Source: Canna indica (taxonomy: Eukaryota; Streptophyta; Magnoliopsida; Zingiberales; Cannaceae). From it: 64,000 nucleotides of DNA. Shown here piece by piece: positions 45,561 to 56,503 of this stretch (the stretch's first letter is position 1; each line of letters opens with the position of its first letter). The translations under genes were made by a program, and so were the position numbers. The stretch covers positions 28,190,501-28,254,500 of the forward strand of contig CP136890.1 of the NCBI GenBank assembly GCA_034359265.1. Reading direction: 5' to 3'. A model generated the notes under the pieces. The model made no database searches. It saw only the letters and a program-made list of their open reading frames with translations, and was not told where the DNA came from.

Positions 45561-47157
45561 TGTTGTATGAAACGACACACTAGAGGGGGGTGAATAGTGT
45601 ATTTTCTAATGTTATTTGCCTAATTCGATTTTAATCGTTACTTAGATTGTTTAGGCAATTTACGATTGAGTGATTTTGATGCGGAAGCGATAAATAATAA
45701 AGCAATTAATACAATCGGTAAATTAATGCAAACACACAGATTTATAGTGGTTCGACCCCAATGCCTACTCCACTACCTAAGCACCCCGCTTAGGATTTCC
45801 AAACTAAGTTGACTAGATTAATTCAAGTCTCCCTTACAATGAGGACTTTGACTCGAAGAGTCGCACTCTCGACCTAAGGCACTTCCACACCCGGAAGTCT
45901 CCGCCTTCTTATCGGGAGTACTCTTTCACCTCAACTCTAAGGGACAACTTAACTAATCCTAGTAAACTAAGTTTACACAAGTGGCTTTACTCCCTCACAA
46001 CAAAGAAACCACTTCGACACACAAGACCTAACAATCTAGGTCTTCCTACAAATCAAATACAAGAGTTGAAAAACAAATTAAATAAAAACTTGTTACAAGA
46101 AGAGGAATAGTAGCTTATCACGCTTAACCGCCTCTTCTTCTTGCGCTTAACCAGCTTGATCAATCCTTTGAAATAAAACTCCTTTGGCAGCAAGGGATCA
46201 AGACTCAGCTGATGAACGTTTAGCACTTTGAAGGTTTGGATGATGGAATTGAATCACTCTTTGAAGCTTTTATCATCAAAAATCTAAGAGAGAAGATTCA
46301 TAATAGAAGGGAGTATTTATAAACCCAGCTGAAATAGGACGTCAACGGGATTATTTACGACCGTTACAGACACCCGGTCGATGGTCCGGTTAAATCGTCG
46401 GTGGACCGACCAATTGACCGCTGGCTTACTGTAAGGTTTTCCCTTGATCGATCGACCGACGGGTCGACCGGTTGCCGGAAAAATGTCTACTTCCAATCCG
46501 GTCGACCAATCGATCGATCGAAGCTAGCTTTTATACACCATTCGATCGATCGACGGGTCAACCGATTGTCGCGGGATTTGGCGCGGTCAACTAATCAGTC
46601 GACCGTCTTAGAGATGCTGAGATCTGTGATTCACGTTTTGCCATCCGGTCGACCGATCGGTCGACTGATGAACATTCTGCCAATATTTGGCATCGGTCGG
46701 TTGATCGACCGGTCGACCGATGCACCGTTAGCCAAAAATTTTTAGCTGCTTCGGTCGACTGACTGGTTGATCGAATGGCTACTGCCACTTTTCAGCGACA
46801 TTCGATCGACCGATCAGTTGACCGAATTGGCTGCTACCAATGCATACTACCATTCGATCGACCGTCCAGTCGACCGAATCAAAGCGGGAAATTTTTATCT
46901 TTGATTCCTCATTTTGCGCTTGGATTTCTGACTTCGTTCTTCAGCGTGTTTTAGCTTTGAAGGATTCTCCATGCTATCCACCACATTTTGGATGCACACA
47001 TTGATCTGTTATGAGGATTGATCGAGAGACGATAGGCTTGACATATCTTTCATCGATCCTACAATTTTCATACTTCAAACACTTGTTAAAAAAGTTTATT
47101 ATCATCAAAATAATCATGAGGAGAATAATGCATGAAGGAGGAACCCTTCAGCTAACA
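45561..47157 (-). mobile_element. SIRE-like solo LTR S5
   Basis: A 1597-bp LTR. On the minus strand it starts TGTTAGCTGAAGGGTTCC and ends CATACAACA. An exact 5-bp duplication TAGAT flanks it (45,556-45,560 and 47,158-47,162), and the empty site is seen at about 50,336. It has the longest dyad region of the family (46,375-46,885) and a TATA-like TTTATAAATACTCC at about 46,312, here without the flanking palindrome. Confidence 0.92.
46375..46885. repeat. GGTCGACCGATCGGTCGACC dyad array in S5
   Basis: About ten blocks of palindromic words (CGGTCGACCGATCGGTCGAC and variants) at irregular spacing of some 40-60 bp, separated by AT-richer DNA. All lie upstream of the LTR's TATA-like box on the minus strand. 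Confidence 0.8.
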
Positions 47158-47174
47158 TAGATGTTATCCGCCTA

Positions 47175-47600
47175 AACCTGAAATGTCATCGCTAGTAAGC
47201 ATTGATAATTATTCAATGTCTTGTGGGCCAATTTCCCGCAAATACTTGAATGCAATTCTCTATAGAATTTTCAAGTCTTGTGCTCTTCATTAATAATCAT
47301 ATCATCGTATAATCGTATCGGTCGGTCAAATACTGTCGTATACTCAACTACTCTCATGGGACCCTGTTGCAAATATTGGAACTCTTGTTGTTTCTTCCAC
47401 CTATAAGCATTTGGAAAATATTTATCATTAAAAGTATTCCTAAATGCTTCCCAAATAATAGTATACCTCCACCAAGCTCCACTCTTATAGACCTCCACAG
47501 GGTCGGGCATCGCCCACGAACCCGAAAACCTTTTCGTCCATAGCAGGTCAGGCGATCGACGACCAAGCTCGACCAAACCGATGACTCATTAAACTAGCAC
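47175..47600 (-). pseudogene. Gypsy gag remnant, array unit 2
   Basis: The minus-strand frame 47,576-47,271 reads GAWWRYTIIWEAFRNTFNDK, YFPNAYRWKKQQEFQYLQQG and PMRVVEYTTVFDRPIRLY. This is the core of the Retrotrans_gag family (W-W, F...YFP, F-x-x-L-x-QG, EY...F). Only about 100 residues survive. No knuckle or pol is attached. Confidence 0.75.
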
Positions 47601-48029
47601 TAATAGAAAACTACATAGCTCTCTAAGGAGATTTTTTTTTTTTTAAAAAAGGTAAGTATATAACAAAAAAAATATTCTTAGCACATCATAACACAAATAA
47701 CTCGCATTCAATTTAATTAACATAACACTTATTCATCCTTGTTTTTAGCATGTCATATTCCCTATTGTCTTAGAAAAGGAAACCCAGGCTCTCTCACTAA
47801 GTGAAGGACTAAGTCTTGTTCTAAGAACATATTAAATTTGATTGGATGACCAACTTACTCAAAAGCTTGTCACACTTATTCATAATCACGACTTAGTCCT
47901 TATTGTCCTAAAATAGGAAACGTAGGGCTCTCTCAAATAGTAGCACACCCATCAAAATTTATAAACTATCGTAACATCCATTATATGAATAAAAAATAAT
48001 TATTTAGATCAAATCCATAAATCTCTGTG

Positions 48030-48435
48030 TGTCATCGCTAGTAAGCATTGATAATTATTTAATATCTTGTGGGCCAATTTCGCTCAAATATTTGAATGCA
48101 GTCCTCTAAAGAATTTTCAAGTCTTTTGCTCTTCATTATTAATCATATCATCGTATAATCATATTGGTCGGTCAAATACTGTCGTATACTCAACCATTCT
48201 CATGGGACCCTGCTGCAAATATTGGAACTCTTGTTGTTTCTTCCACATATAAGCATCTGGAAAATATTTATCATTAAAAGTATTCATAAACGCTTCCCAA
48301 GTAATAGTGTAGCTCCACCAAGCGCCACTCTTATAGCCCTCCACAGGATCGGGCATCGCCCACGAACCTGAAAACCTTTTCGTCCTTAGCAGGTTAGGCG
48401 ATCGACGACCTAGCTCAACCAAACCGACGACTCAC
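48030..48435 (-). pseudogene. Gypsy gag remnant, array unit 3
   Basis: Frame 48,422-48,159 carries the same block (GAWWSYTITWEAFMNTFNDK, EFQYLQQGPMRMVEYTTVFD). The unit to its left jumps from the sequence before the tRNA directly into gag at about 48,010, so the tRNA and the trinucleotide part were deleted there. Confidence 0.75.
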
Positions 48436-48647
48436 TAAACTAGTACTAAAAGAAAACTACATAGCTCTCTAAGGAGATTAATTTTTTTTTTAAAAGGTAA
48501 GTACATAACAAAAAACAAAAATATTCATAGCACTTCATAACACAAAAACTCGCATTCAATTTAATTAACATAACACTTATTCATCTTTGTTCTTAGCATG
48601 TCATATTTCCTATTGTCTTAGAAAAGGAAACCTAAGCTCTCACACTA

Positions 48648-49585
48648 AGGGTCCGTTCGTTTCGCATAATTTTAAGGTACAGCACTGGACAACACAAGTT
48701 GTCCCATGTTCGTTTGCGAAAACGTACTATGGACAGGATAAGAATGATGTCTCGGAACAGTACACTAGACCCATTTTCTTGTTACTCCAAATTCGAGTAA
48801 CAAAGGCTTGTTACTTTGGTATAAGGTTGAAAATGACAACAATAGCCTTGTTTATATTTTTAATATATGTAATTTTTTTTCAAGAATGTCCAATTTTCTA
48901 AAAATGAATATGTTTATATTTAAAGATAATATATTTGGATTAAAAGAGAGTATATTTTGATAAAAAGTTTTTTTTGAATCAAAATAAATTATATTAGACT
49001 TAAAAAATATATTAATTAGTATAATTTGGTATCTATATTTAGAGAAAGTATATTTGGACTCAAATATAGTATAATTTGGTAAAAAACGGGTATATCATTT
49101 TTAGATTAAATATTTGGATTAAAAGAGAGTATATTTAGACTCAAAAAGAGTATATTTTGATAGAAATCGAGTATATATCTATATTTAGGAAGAATATAGT
49201 TGGATTAAAATATAATATATTCAAATGAGATATATCTCTATTTATCGAGATTATATTTGGATCGAAAATTAATCTTTAGTCAAATAAAATATTATGATCA
49301 TGTATACTTTCTTTGCAGTTAGGTATGCTCACTATTTTAGCATGTATACTCAATATGGGAGGCAGTGTGACTGCGTCGTCGACGACGCCGGGGCCTCCAT
49401 GTCGCAATATGTTAGTTAATTAATCTATTTATGATATAATTATAATAAAACATATTAATTAGATATATAATCGCTATATTAATTAAAATTAATATTTTAT
49501 TATAACAATATATAATATTGTCTAGTATGCTTTATATGATGAAATGAAAAAGAAATAGTACAAAAAATATTTTCATCAAATTGTC
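48648..49585. mobile_element. Unclassified insert in the array
   Basis: The array sequence stops at TCACACTAA and resumes at TTATTCATAATCACG. The insert starts GGGTCCGTTCGTTTCGCATA, a start type seen in plant DNA transposons, but no inverted right end is present. The interior has repeated AGTATATTTGGACTCAAA-like words and a 16-bp palindrome at 49,373-49,388. Confidence 0.5.
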
Positions 49586-49723
49586 TTATTCATAATCACG
49601 TCTTAGTCCTTATTGTCCTAGAAAAGGAAACCTAGGGCTCTCTCAAATAGTAGCACACTCGTCAAATTTTATAAACTAACGTAACATCCATTATATGAAT
49701 ATAAATAATTATTTAGATCAAAT

Positions 49724-49797
49724 CGCTAGAGGAAAGGCTTGAACTTTCGACCTTGTGGTTAACAACCACACACTCTAACCAATTAAGCTACTCCAGC
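49724..49797 (-). tRNA. tRNA-Asn(GTT)-like sequence, array copy a
   Basis: A 74-nt cloverleaf on the minus strand starting GCTGGAGTAGC and ending CTCTAGCG. Acceptor, anticodon and T stems all pair (acceptor with one G-U; TGTGG with CCACA around TTGTTAA; GAAAG with CTTTC). The anticodon is GTT. Box A is TAGCTTAATTGG. Box B (AGTTCAAGCCT) has two changes from consensus that pair with each other. It may still fold, but promoter strength is doubtful. Confidence 0.65.
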
Positions 49798-50359
49798 TTC
49801 ATTATTTATTTTATAAAGGATGACCCTAGTTATGAATCCTCTTGGATGTTGTCTATTTCATAATGAATGATCTTAAGAGGGACGTAACAAAAAAACCCAA
49901 ATACTTTTATTTTACAAATAATTATTTGTACTTCAAATAAAATTCTAAAAAATACCAACAACTCCAAAAAAATAGACTTTACTTTTCAAAGTTTTCCGGC
50001 ATAATAATAATGCTGTGTGGATGTAGTATTATGAATTATTCATATTCAAATATTTTGGCTCAAAGGGAATATTACAACAAAATTTCATTAATGATAATGA
50101 TGATGATGATGATAATAATAGTAGTAATAATAACAAAATCAATTTAATAAAAATATTGGGAGAATGAGTTGAGAAATTAATATAGTGTGATGTCGACCTA
50201 ATATTTTATTATGATTGTGCTAAATTTCTTACTATGTTTGTCAAAGCTCTATATACTCCACGTATGCCACTAGGTCACCCGTCCTCTAAGAGACCGCCCT
50301 AGTCTATTTCCCATTTCCTTTTGTTCGTCAGCATAGATGTTATCCGCCTAAACTTGAAG

Positions 50360-50765
50360 TGTCATCGCTAGTAAGCATTGATAATTATTCAATGTCTTGT
50401 GGGCCAAATTCCCTCAAATAATGGAATGCAGTCCTTTGTAGAATTTACAAGTCTTTTGCTCTTCATTATTAACCATATCAGCGTATAATCATATCGGTCG
50501 GTCAAATAATACTGTAGGCTCAACCACTCTCATGGGACACTACTGCAAATATTGGAACTCTTGTTGTTTCTTCCAACTATAAGCATATGAAAAATATTTA
50601 TCATTAAAAGCATTCCTAAACGCTTTCCAAATAATAGTACCTCCACCAAGCGCCACTCTTATAACCCTCCACAGGATCGGGCATCGCCCATGAATCCGAA
50701 AACCTTTTCGTCCTTAGCAGGTCAGGCGATCGACGTACTAGCTCGACCAAACCGACGACTCACTA
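50360..50765 (-). pseudogene. Gypsy gag remnant, array unit 4
   Basis: This is the same minus-strand block as units 2 and 3 (landmarks GTGTCATCGCTAGTAAGCAT, CATTGGAACTC-type text and CGATCGACGTACTAGCTC), but with frameshifts, so no long open frame remains. Confidence 0.7.
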
Positions 50766-51078
50766 AACTAGTACTAATAGAAAACTACATAGCTCTCTAA
50801 GGAGATTAATTTTTTTTTAAAATGTAAGTACATAACAAAAAACAAAAATATTCATAGTACTTCATAACACAAATAACTCGCATTCAATTTAATTAACATA
50901 ACACTTATTCATCCTAGTTTTTAGCATGTCATATTCCCTATCGTCTTAGAAAAGGAAACCTAGGCTCTCTCACTAAGTAAAGGACTAAACTTTATTCTAA
51001 TACGATATTAAATTTGATTGGATGATCAACTTTCTCAAAAGCTTGTCACACTTATTCATCATCACGACTTAGTCCTTA

Positions 51079-52185
51079 TCTATATATATACATTAAAAGA
51101 AAAATGCAAATAAGCCAAGTGGTATCTTCAAAAAGCTTTGTTCGCTGACTTGGCATTTTCTCATTTTTTTAGAATATTTTTATTTTTTAATCTACTTTTT
51201 TATTTGCTTGCTTAACTTCTCCCATTCTCTCTCACACGTATCCTTTCTCTCCCTCTCTTTAATGTCTACTTCTCTTCTTCTCTCGCACGTCTATTCACAT
51301 CCTCCACTATAGGAGATCTCGAAGAAGGCAGCGAAGCGGTCGCATGAGCTCACCAAGGTGCTGCCATATCCACGCGCAGACCTCGCCAGGTACCAAGCAC
51401 CCTCTTTGTCTTCTTCTTGCTTCTGGTTCGCGTCTTCTCCTCCCTACGTTGCGTGGGGAGTTTGTCCACCCATGTTCTCTCTTCACCTCCATCTGCTCTT
51501 CCGTTCTTCATCTCCCTTCCCTTCCCCTTGCTCGCGAGGCAAGGAGACATTCAGACTAGGGTTCTTTAATTTGTCCAGAGGTATCTTCCTTCTTTGGCTT
51601 TATTAATGCTTTCCTCTCATTTTATTGTTTTGCTGATATATATCCGACCAAGGATAACAAAGAAAAGACAACTTTTTAGGGATATTAATTACCCCGTTTT
51701 ACTTTGTTTCTCCTTTAGCTGATTCCTTCGCTGGTTAAATTCGTGATAATTAGTCTTGACCAAATCACAACAAATGTGGAAGCTAATTAGATGAACAAAT
51801 CGATCACACAAATGTGTGATGCTAAGATTTATTTCCTCTCATATGGCTCTGAGTTCTACAGGTGGAAGAAAGAGGGAAAAGATTAAATTCGAAGAGAAGA
51901 ACTACTTTGCCTTAGCTTTCAGCTGAGGCTTTATACAACATGAATTTGAAAAAAAGGTAAAAGTACTTAACTACCCTTATTACTTACACCTTTATTTATT
52001 GCTTATCAACACTATTATGGACATTTCATTCAATCCAACTATTTTACCTGCCTCACTCTTCATTTGTCTTCTTTTCACATTTGCTTACACACCCTTGACA
52101 AGTTGGTAGAATGGAGAAAGAGTTCTCCATTCCCAACTTGGAATGAAGCTTCTGGTGTTGAGGAGACTACTGTCCCTTTCAAATA
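51079..52185 (+). mobile_element. Helitron-like insert in array unit, 5' end at 51,079
   Basis: The array unit runs to CTTAGTCCTTA and is followed by TCTATATATATACATTAAAA. A TC start after an A is the Helitron 5' pattern. The array resumes near 52,186 (ACGTCAAATTTTATAAAC) with some array bases lost, and no CTRR end with a stem is visible there. The insert carries CT-rich DNA, a GC-richer coding-like stretch (51,305-51,390) and a 17-bp hairpin at 52,100-52,139. Confidence 0.5.
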
Positions 52186-52249
52186 CGTCAAATTTTATAA
52201 ACTAATATAACATCCATTATATGAATAAAAATAATTATTTAGATCAAAC

Positions 52250-52323
52250 CACCGGAGGAAGGGCTTGAACCTTCAACCTTGTGGTTAATAGCAACACGCT
52301 CTAACCAACTAAGCTATTCCAAC
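52250..52323 (-). tRNA. tRNA-Asn-like sequence, array copy b
   Basis: A 74-nt minus-strand copy. Box A TAGCTTAGTTGG and box B GGTTCAAGCCC both match consensus well. The anticodon loop reads CTATTAA, giving anticodon ATT. The anticodon stem has one mismatch and the acceptor stem has G-U pairs and one mismatch. This copy has the best Pol III boxes of the four but a weaker fold. Confidence 0.55.
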
Positions 52324-52620
52324 TCCATTATTTACTTTATAAAGGATGACCCTGATTATGAATCCTCTTGGACAGTGCCTACTTCATAAAGAATGATCCT
52401 AGGAGGGCGTAACAAAAAACCCTCAAAGACTTTAATTTTACAAATAAATATTTGTACTACAAATAAAATTCTAAAAAATACCAATAACTCCAAAAAAACT
52501 AGACATAACTTTTCAATATTTTCGGGCATAATAAAAACGCTGTGTGGATGTAGTATTATGAATTATTCATATTCAAATATTTTGGCTCAATAAAAAAAGA
52601 ATATTACAACAAAATTTCAT

Positions 52621-52695
52621 TGATGACGACGACGACGACGATGATGATGATGATAAGAATAATAATAATAGTAACAACAACAACAACAACAACAA
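52621..52695. repeat. Trinucleotide runs in array unit
   Basis: Consecutive GAC, GAT, AAT and CAA runs. The same position in other units holds ATG and AAT runs of different length (45,320, 50,093, 54,090, 55,523). Confidence 0.85.
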
Positions 52696-52934
52696 TAATA
52701 AAATTAATTTAATAAGGTCTACTAGGGGAATGAGTTGAGAAATTAATAGAGTGTGATGTTGACGTGATATTTTATTATAATTATGCTAGATTTCTTACTC
52801 TGTTTGACAAAGCTCTATACGCTCCACGTATGCCATTAGGTCCCCCCTGTCCTCTCCTCTAAGAGACTGCCCTAGTCTGTTTCTCCTTTCCTTTTGTTTG
52901 TTGGCATAGATATCATTGTTAACCGCCTCAACCT

Positions 52935-53340
52935 GAAGTGTCATCACATTGATAATTATTTAATGTCTTGTGGGGCAATTTCCCTCAAATATTGGAATGC
53001 AGTCCTAGGTAGAATTTTCAAGTCTTTTTCTCCTCATTAATAACCATATCATCGTATAATCATATTGGTCAGTCAAATACTGCTATATACTCAATCACTC
53101 TCATTGGACCCTGTTGCAAATATTGGAACTCTTGTTGTTTCTTCCACCTATAAGCATCTGGAAAATATTTATCGTTAAAAGCGTTCGTAAATGCTTCCCA
53201 AGTAATAGTACCTCCACCAAGTGCCACTCTTATAGTCCTCAACAAGATCGGGGCATTGCCCACGAACCCGAAAACCTTTTCGTCCTTAGTAGGTCAAGTA
53301 ATCGACGACCTAGCTCGACCAAACCGACGACTCACTAAAC
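52935..53340 (-). pseudogene. Gypsy gag remnant, array unit 5
   Basis: Frame 53,263-53,069 reads GGGTITWEAFTNAFNDKYFP, DAYRWKKQQEFQYLQQGPMR and VIEYIAVFD. It is nearly identical to unit 6. A PBS-like motif follows on the right at about 53,569 (GTTCAAATACCA on the plus strand). Confidence 0.75.
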
Positions 53341-53763
53341 TAGTACTAATAGAAAACTACATAGCTCTCCGAGGAAATTATTTTTTTTAAAAAAATGTAA
53401 GTACATAAGAAAAAAACAAAAATATTCATAGTACTTCATAACACAAATAACTCACACTCAATTTAATTAACATAACACTTATTCATCCTAGTTTTTAGCA
53501 CGCCATATTCCTTATTGTCTTAGAAAAGGAAACCTAGGCTCTCTCACTAAGTAAAGGACTAAGCCTTGTTCAAATACCATATTAAATTTGATTGGATGAT
53601 CAACTTTCTCAAAAGCTTCTCACACTTATTCATTATCAGAACTTAGTCTTTATTATCTTAGAAAAGGAAACCTACGGCTCTCTCTAATAGTAGCACACCC
53701 GTCAAATTTATAAACTAACATAACATGCATTATATGAATAAAAAATAATTATTTAGATCAAAT

Positions 53764-53837
53764 CGCTACAGAAAGGGCTTTAACCTTCGATCTTGTGTTT
53801 AACAACCACATGCTCTAACCAACTAAGCTACTCCAAC
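53764..53837 (-). pseudogene. tRNA-Asn pseudogene, array copy c
   Basis: A 74-nt copy with GTT anticodon and box A TAGCTTAGTTGG. Box B is GGTTAAAGCCC: the invariant C of the T-loop is A, which should abolish Pol III use and tRNA folding. Copy d carries the same change. Confidence 0.7.
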
Positions 53838-54349
53838 TCTATTATTTGTTTTATAAAGGACGACCCTAATTATGAATCCTCGTGGACAGTGTCTACTTCA
53901 TAAAGAATGATCCTATGAGGGACGTAACAAAAAATCCTCCAAGACTTTAATTTTACAAATAAGTATTTGTTTCTTCAAATAAAATTCAAAAAATACCAAC
54001 AACTCCAAAAACTAGACATAACTTTTCAATGTTTTCGGGCATAATAATAACACTGTGTGGATGTAGTATTATGAATTATTCATATTGAAAGATGATGATG
54101 ATGAGATGATGATGATGATGATAATAATAAAATTAATTTAATAAGTCATATTGCGGGAATGAGTTGAGAAATTAATATAGTATGATGCCGATGTGATATT
54201 TTTATTATAATTGTGCTATATTTCTTACTCTGTTTGACAAAGCTCTATACGCTCCAGATATGCCATTGGGTCCCCCTGTCCTCTCCTATGAGAGACTGCC
54301 CTAGTCTGTTTCCCCTTTCCTTTTGTTTGTTGGCAAAGATATCATTGTT

Positions 54350-54760
54350 AACCGCCTCAACCCGAAGTGTCATCGCATTGATAATTATTCAATGTCTTGT
54401 AGGCCAATTTCCCTCCAATATTGGAATGCAGTCCTAGGTAGAATTTTCAAGTCTTTTGCTCTTCATTAATAACCATATCATCGTATAATCATATTGGTCG
54501 GTCAAATACTGCTGTATACTCAATCACTCTCATTGGACCCTGTTGCAAATATTGGAACTCTTGTTGTTTCTTCCACCTATAAGCATCTGGAAAATATTTA
54601 TCGTTAAAAGCGTTCGTAAATGCTTCCCAAGTAATAGTACCTCCACCAAGCGCCACTCTTATAGCCCTCCACAAGATCGAGCATCGCCCACGAACCCGAA
54701 AACCTTTTCGTCCTTAGCAGGTCAGGCGATTGACGACCTAGCTCGACCAAACCGACGACT
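54350..54760 (-). pseudogene. Gypsy gag remnant, array unit 6
   Basis: Frame 54,674-54,489 carries the same block as unit 5. The PBS-like plus-strand word GTTCTAATACCA lies at 54,996-55,007. On the minus strand it reads TGGTATTAGAAC, which differs from the initiator-Met primer site TGGTATCAGAGC at two positions. Confidence 0.75.
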
Positions 54761-55195
54761 CACTAAACTAGTACTAATAGAAAACTACATAGCTCTCCGA
54801 GGAGATTATTTTTTTTAAAAAAATGTAAGTACATAAGAAAAAAACAAAAATATTCATAGTACTTCATAACACAAATAACTCACACTCAATTTAATTAACA
54901 TAACACTTATTCATCCTAGTTTTTAGCACGCCATATTCCTTATTGTCTTAGAAAAGGAAACCTAGGCTCTCTCACTAAGTAAAGGACTAAGCCTTGTTCT
55001 AATACCATATTAAATTTGATTGGATGATCAACTTTCTCAAAAGCTTCTCACACTTATTCATTATCAGAACTTAGTCTTTATTATCTTAGAAAAGGAAACC
55101 TACGGCTCTCTCAAATAGTAGCACACCCGTCAAATTTATAAACTAATTAACATAACATGCATTATATGAATAAAAAATAATTATTTAGATCAAAT

Positions 55196-55269
55196 CGCTA
55201 CAGAAAGGGCTTTAACCTTCGATCTTGTGTTTAACAACCACATGCTCTAACCAACTAAGCTACTCCAAC
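55196..55269 (-). pseudogene. tRNA-Asn pseudogene, array copy d
   Basis: By eye identical to copy c, including the T-loop change. A T6 run lies about 24 nt past the 3' end on the minus strand and could act as a Pol III stop. Confidence 0.7.
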
Positions 55270-55759
55270 TCTATTATTTGTTTTATAAAGGACGACCCTA
55301 ATTATGAATCCTCGTGGATAGTGTCTACTTCATAAAGAATGATCCTATGAGGGACGTAACAAAAAATCCTCCAAGACTTTAATTTTACAAATAAGTATTT
55401 GTTTCTTCAAATAAAATTCAAAAAATACCAACAACTCCAAAAACTAGACATAACTTTTCAATGTTTTCGGGCATAATAATAACACTGTGTGGATGTAGTA
55501 TTATGAATTATTCATATTGAAAGATGATGATGATGATGATGATGATAATAAAATTAATTTAATAAGTCATATTGCGGGAATGAGTTGAGAAATTAATATA
55601 GTGTGATGCCGACGTGATATTTTCATTATAATTGTGCTAGATTTCTTACTCTGTTTGACAAAGCTCTATACGCTCCACGTATGCCATTTGGTCCCCCTGT
55701 CCTCTCCTCTGAGAGACTGCCCTAGTCTATTTCCCCTTTTTTTTGTCAGGATAGATATC

Positions 55760-56190
55760 ATTGTTAACCGTCTCAACCTAAAGTGTCATCACTAATAAGC
55801 ATGGATAATTATTCATTGTCTAGTGGGCTAATTTCTCTCAAATACTGGAATGTAGTCATGTATAGAATTTTCAAGTCTTTTGCTCTTCATTAATAACCAT
55901 ATCATTTTATAATCATATCGGTCGGTCAAATAGTGTTGTATACTCGAAGCACTCTCATGGGACCTTGTTGCAAATATTGGAACTCTTGTTGTTTCTTCGA
56001 CCTATAAGCATTTGGAAAATATTTGTCATTAAAAGCATTCCTAAACGCTTCCCAGGTAATAGTACCTCCACCAAGCCTGACTCCTATAGCCCTCCATAGG
56101 ATCGGGCATCGCCCACGAACCCGAAAACTTTTCCGTCCTTGGCATGTTAGGCGATCGATGACCTAGCTTGACCAAATCGACGACTCACTA
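55760..56190 (-). pseudogene. Gypsy gag remnant, array unit 7
   Basis: The last copy. The landmarks TTGGAACTCTTGTTGTTTCT and AAGCATTTGGAAAATATTTG match the other units, with indels that break the frame. Confidence 0.7.
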
Positions 56191-56503
56191 AACTAGTACT
56201 AATAGAAAACTACATAGCTCTCTAAGGAGATTAATTTTTTTAAAAAAGGTATGTACATAACAAAAAAACAAAAATATTCATAGCACTTTATAACACAAAT
56301 AACTCGCATTCAATTTAATTGATATAACACTTATTCATCCTAATTTTTAGCACGCCATGTTCCCTATTATCTTAGAAAAGGAACGCTAGGCTCTCTCAGT
56401 AAGTCAAGGACTAAGCTTGTTCTAATACCATATTAAATTTGATTGGACGACAAACTTTCTCAAAAGCTTATCACACTTATTCATCATGACGTCTTAGTCC
56501 TTA

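Larger units (their letters stand above)
45044..56503 (-). repeat. Tandem array of about 1.41-kb retroelement-derived units
   Basis: Successive units contain, left to right: a gypsy gag remnant (minus), a purine/pyrimidine tract with GTAAGTACATAAC, a PBS-like motif, a tRNA-Asn (minus), ATG/AAT trinucleotide runs, and a GCTCCACGTATGCCA block. The spacing of GATATCATTGTTAACCG landmarks is 52,921, 54,341 and 55,752, so the period is about 1.41 kb. The units starting near 52.9 and 54.3 kb are nearly identical over long stretches and so are a recent duplication. A direct repeat of AGAAAAGGAAACCTA words occurs twice per unit. Some units are shortened or interrupted (S5, 48.6-49.6 kb, 51.1-52.2 kb). 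Confidence 0.85.
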
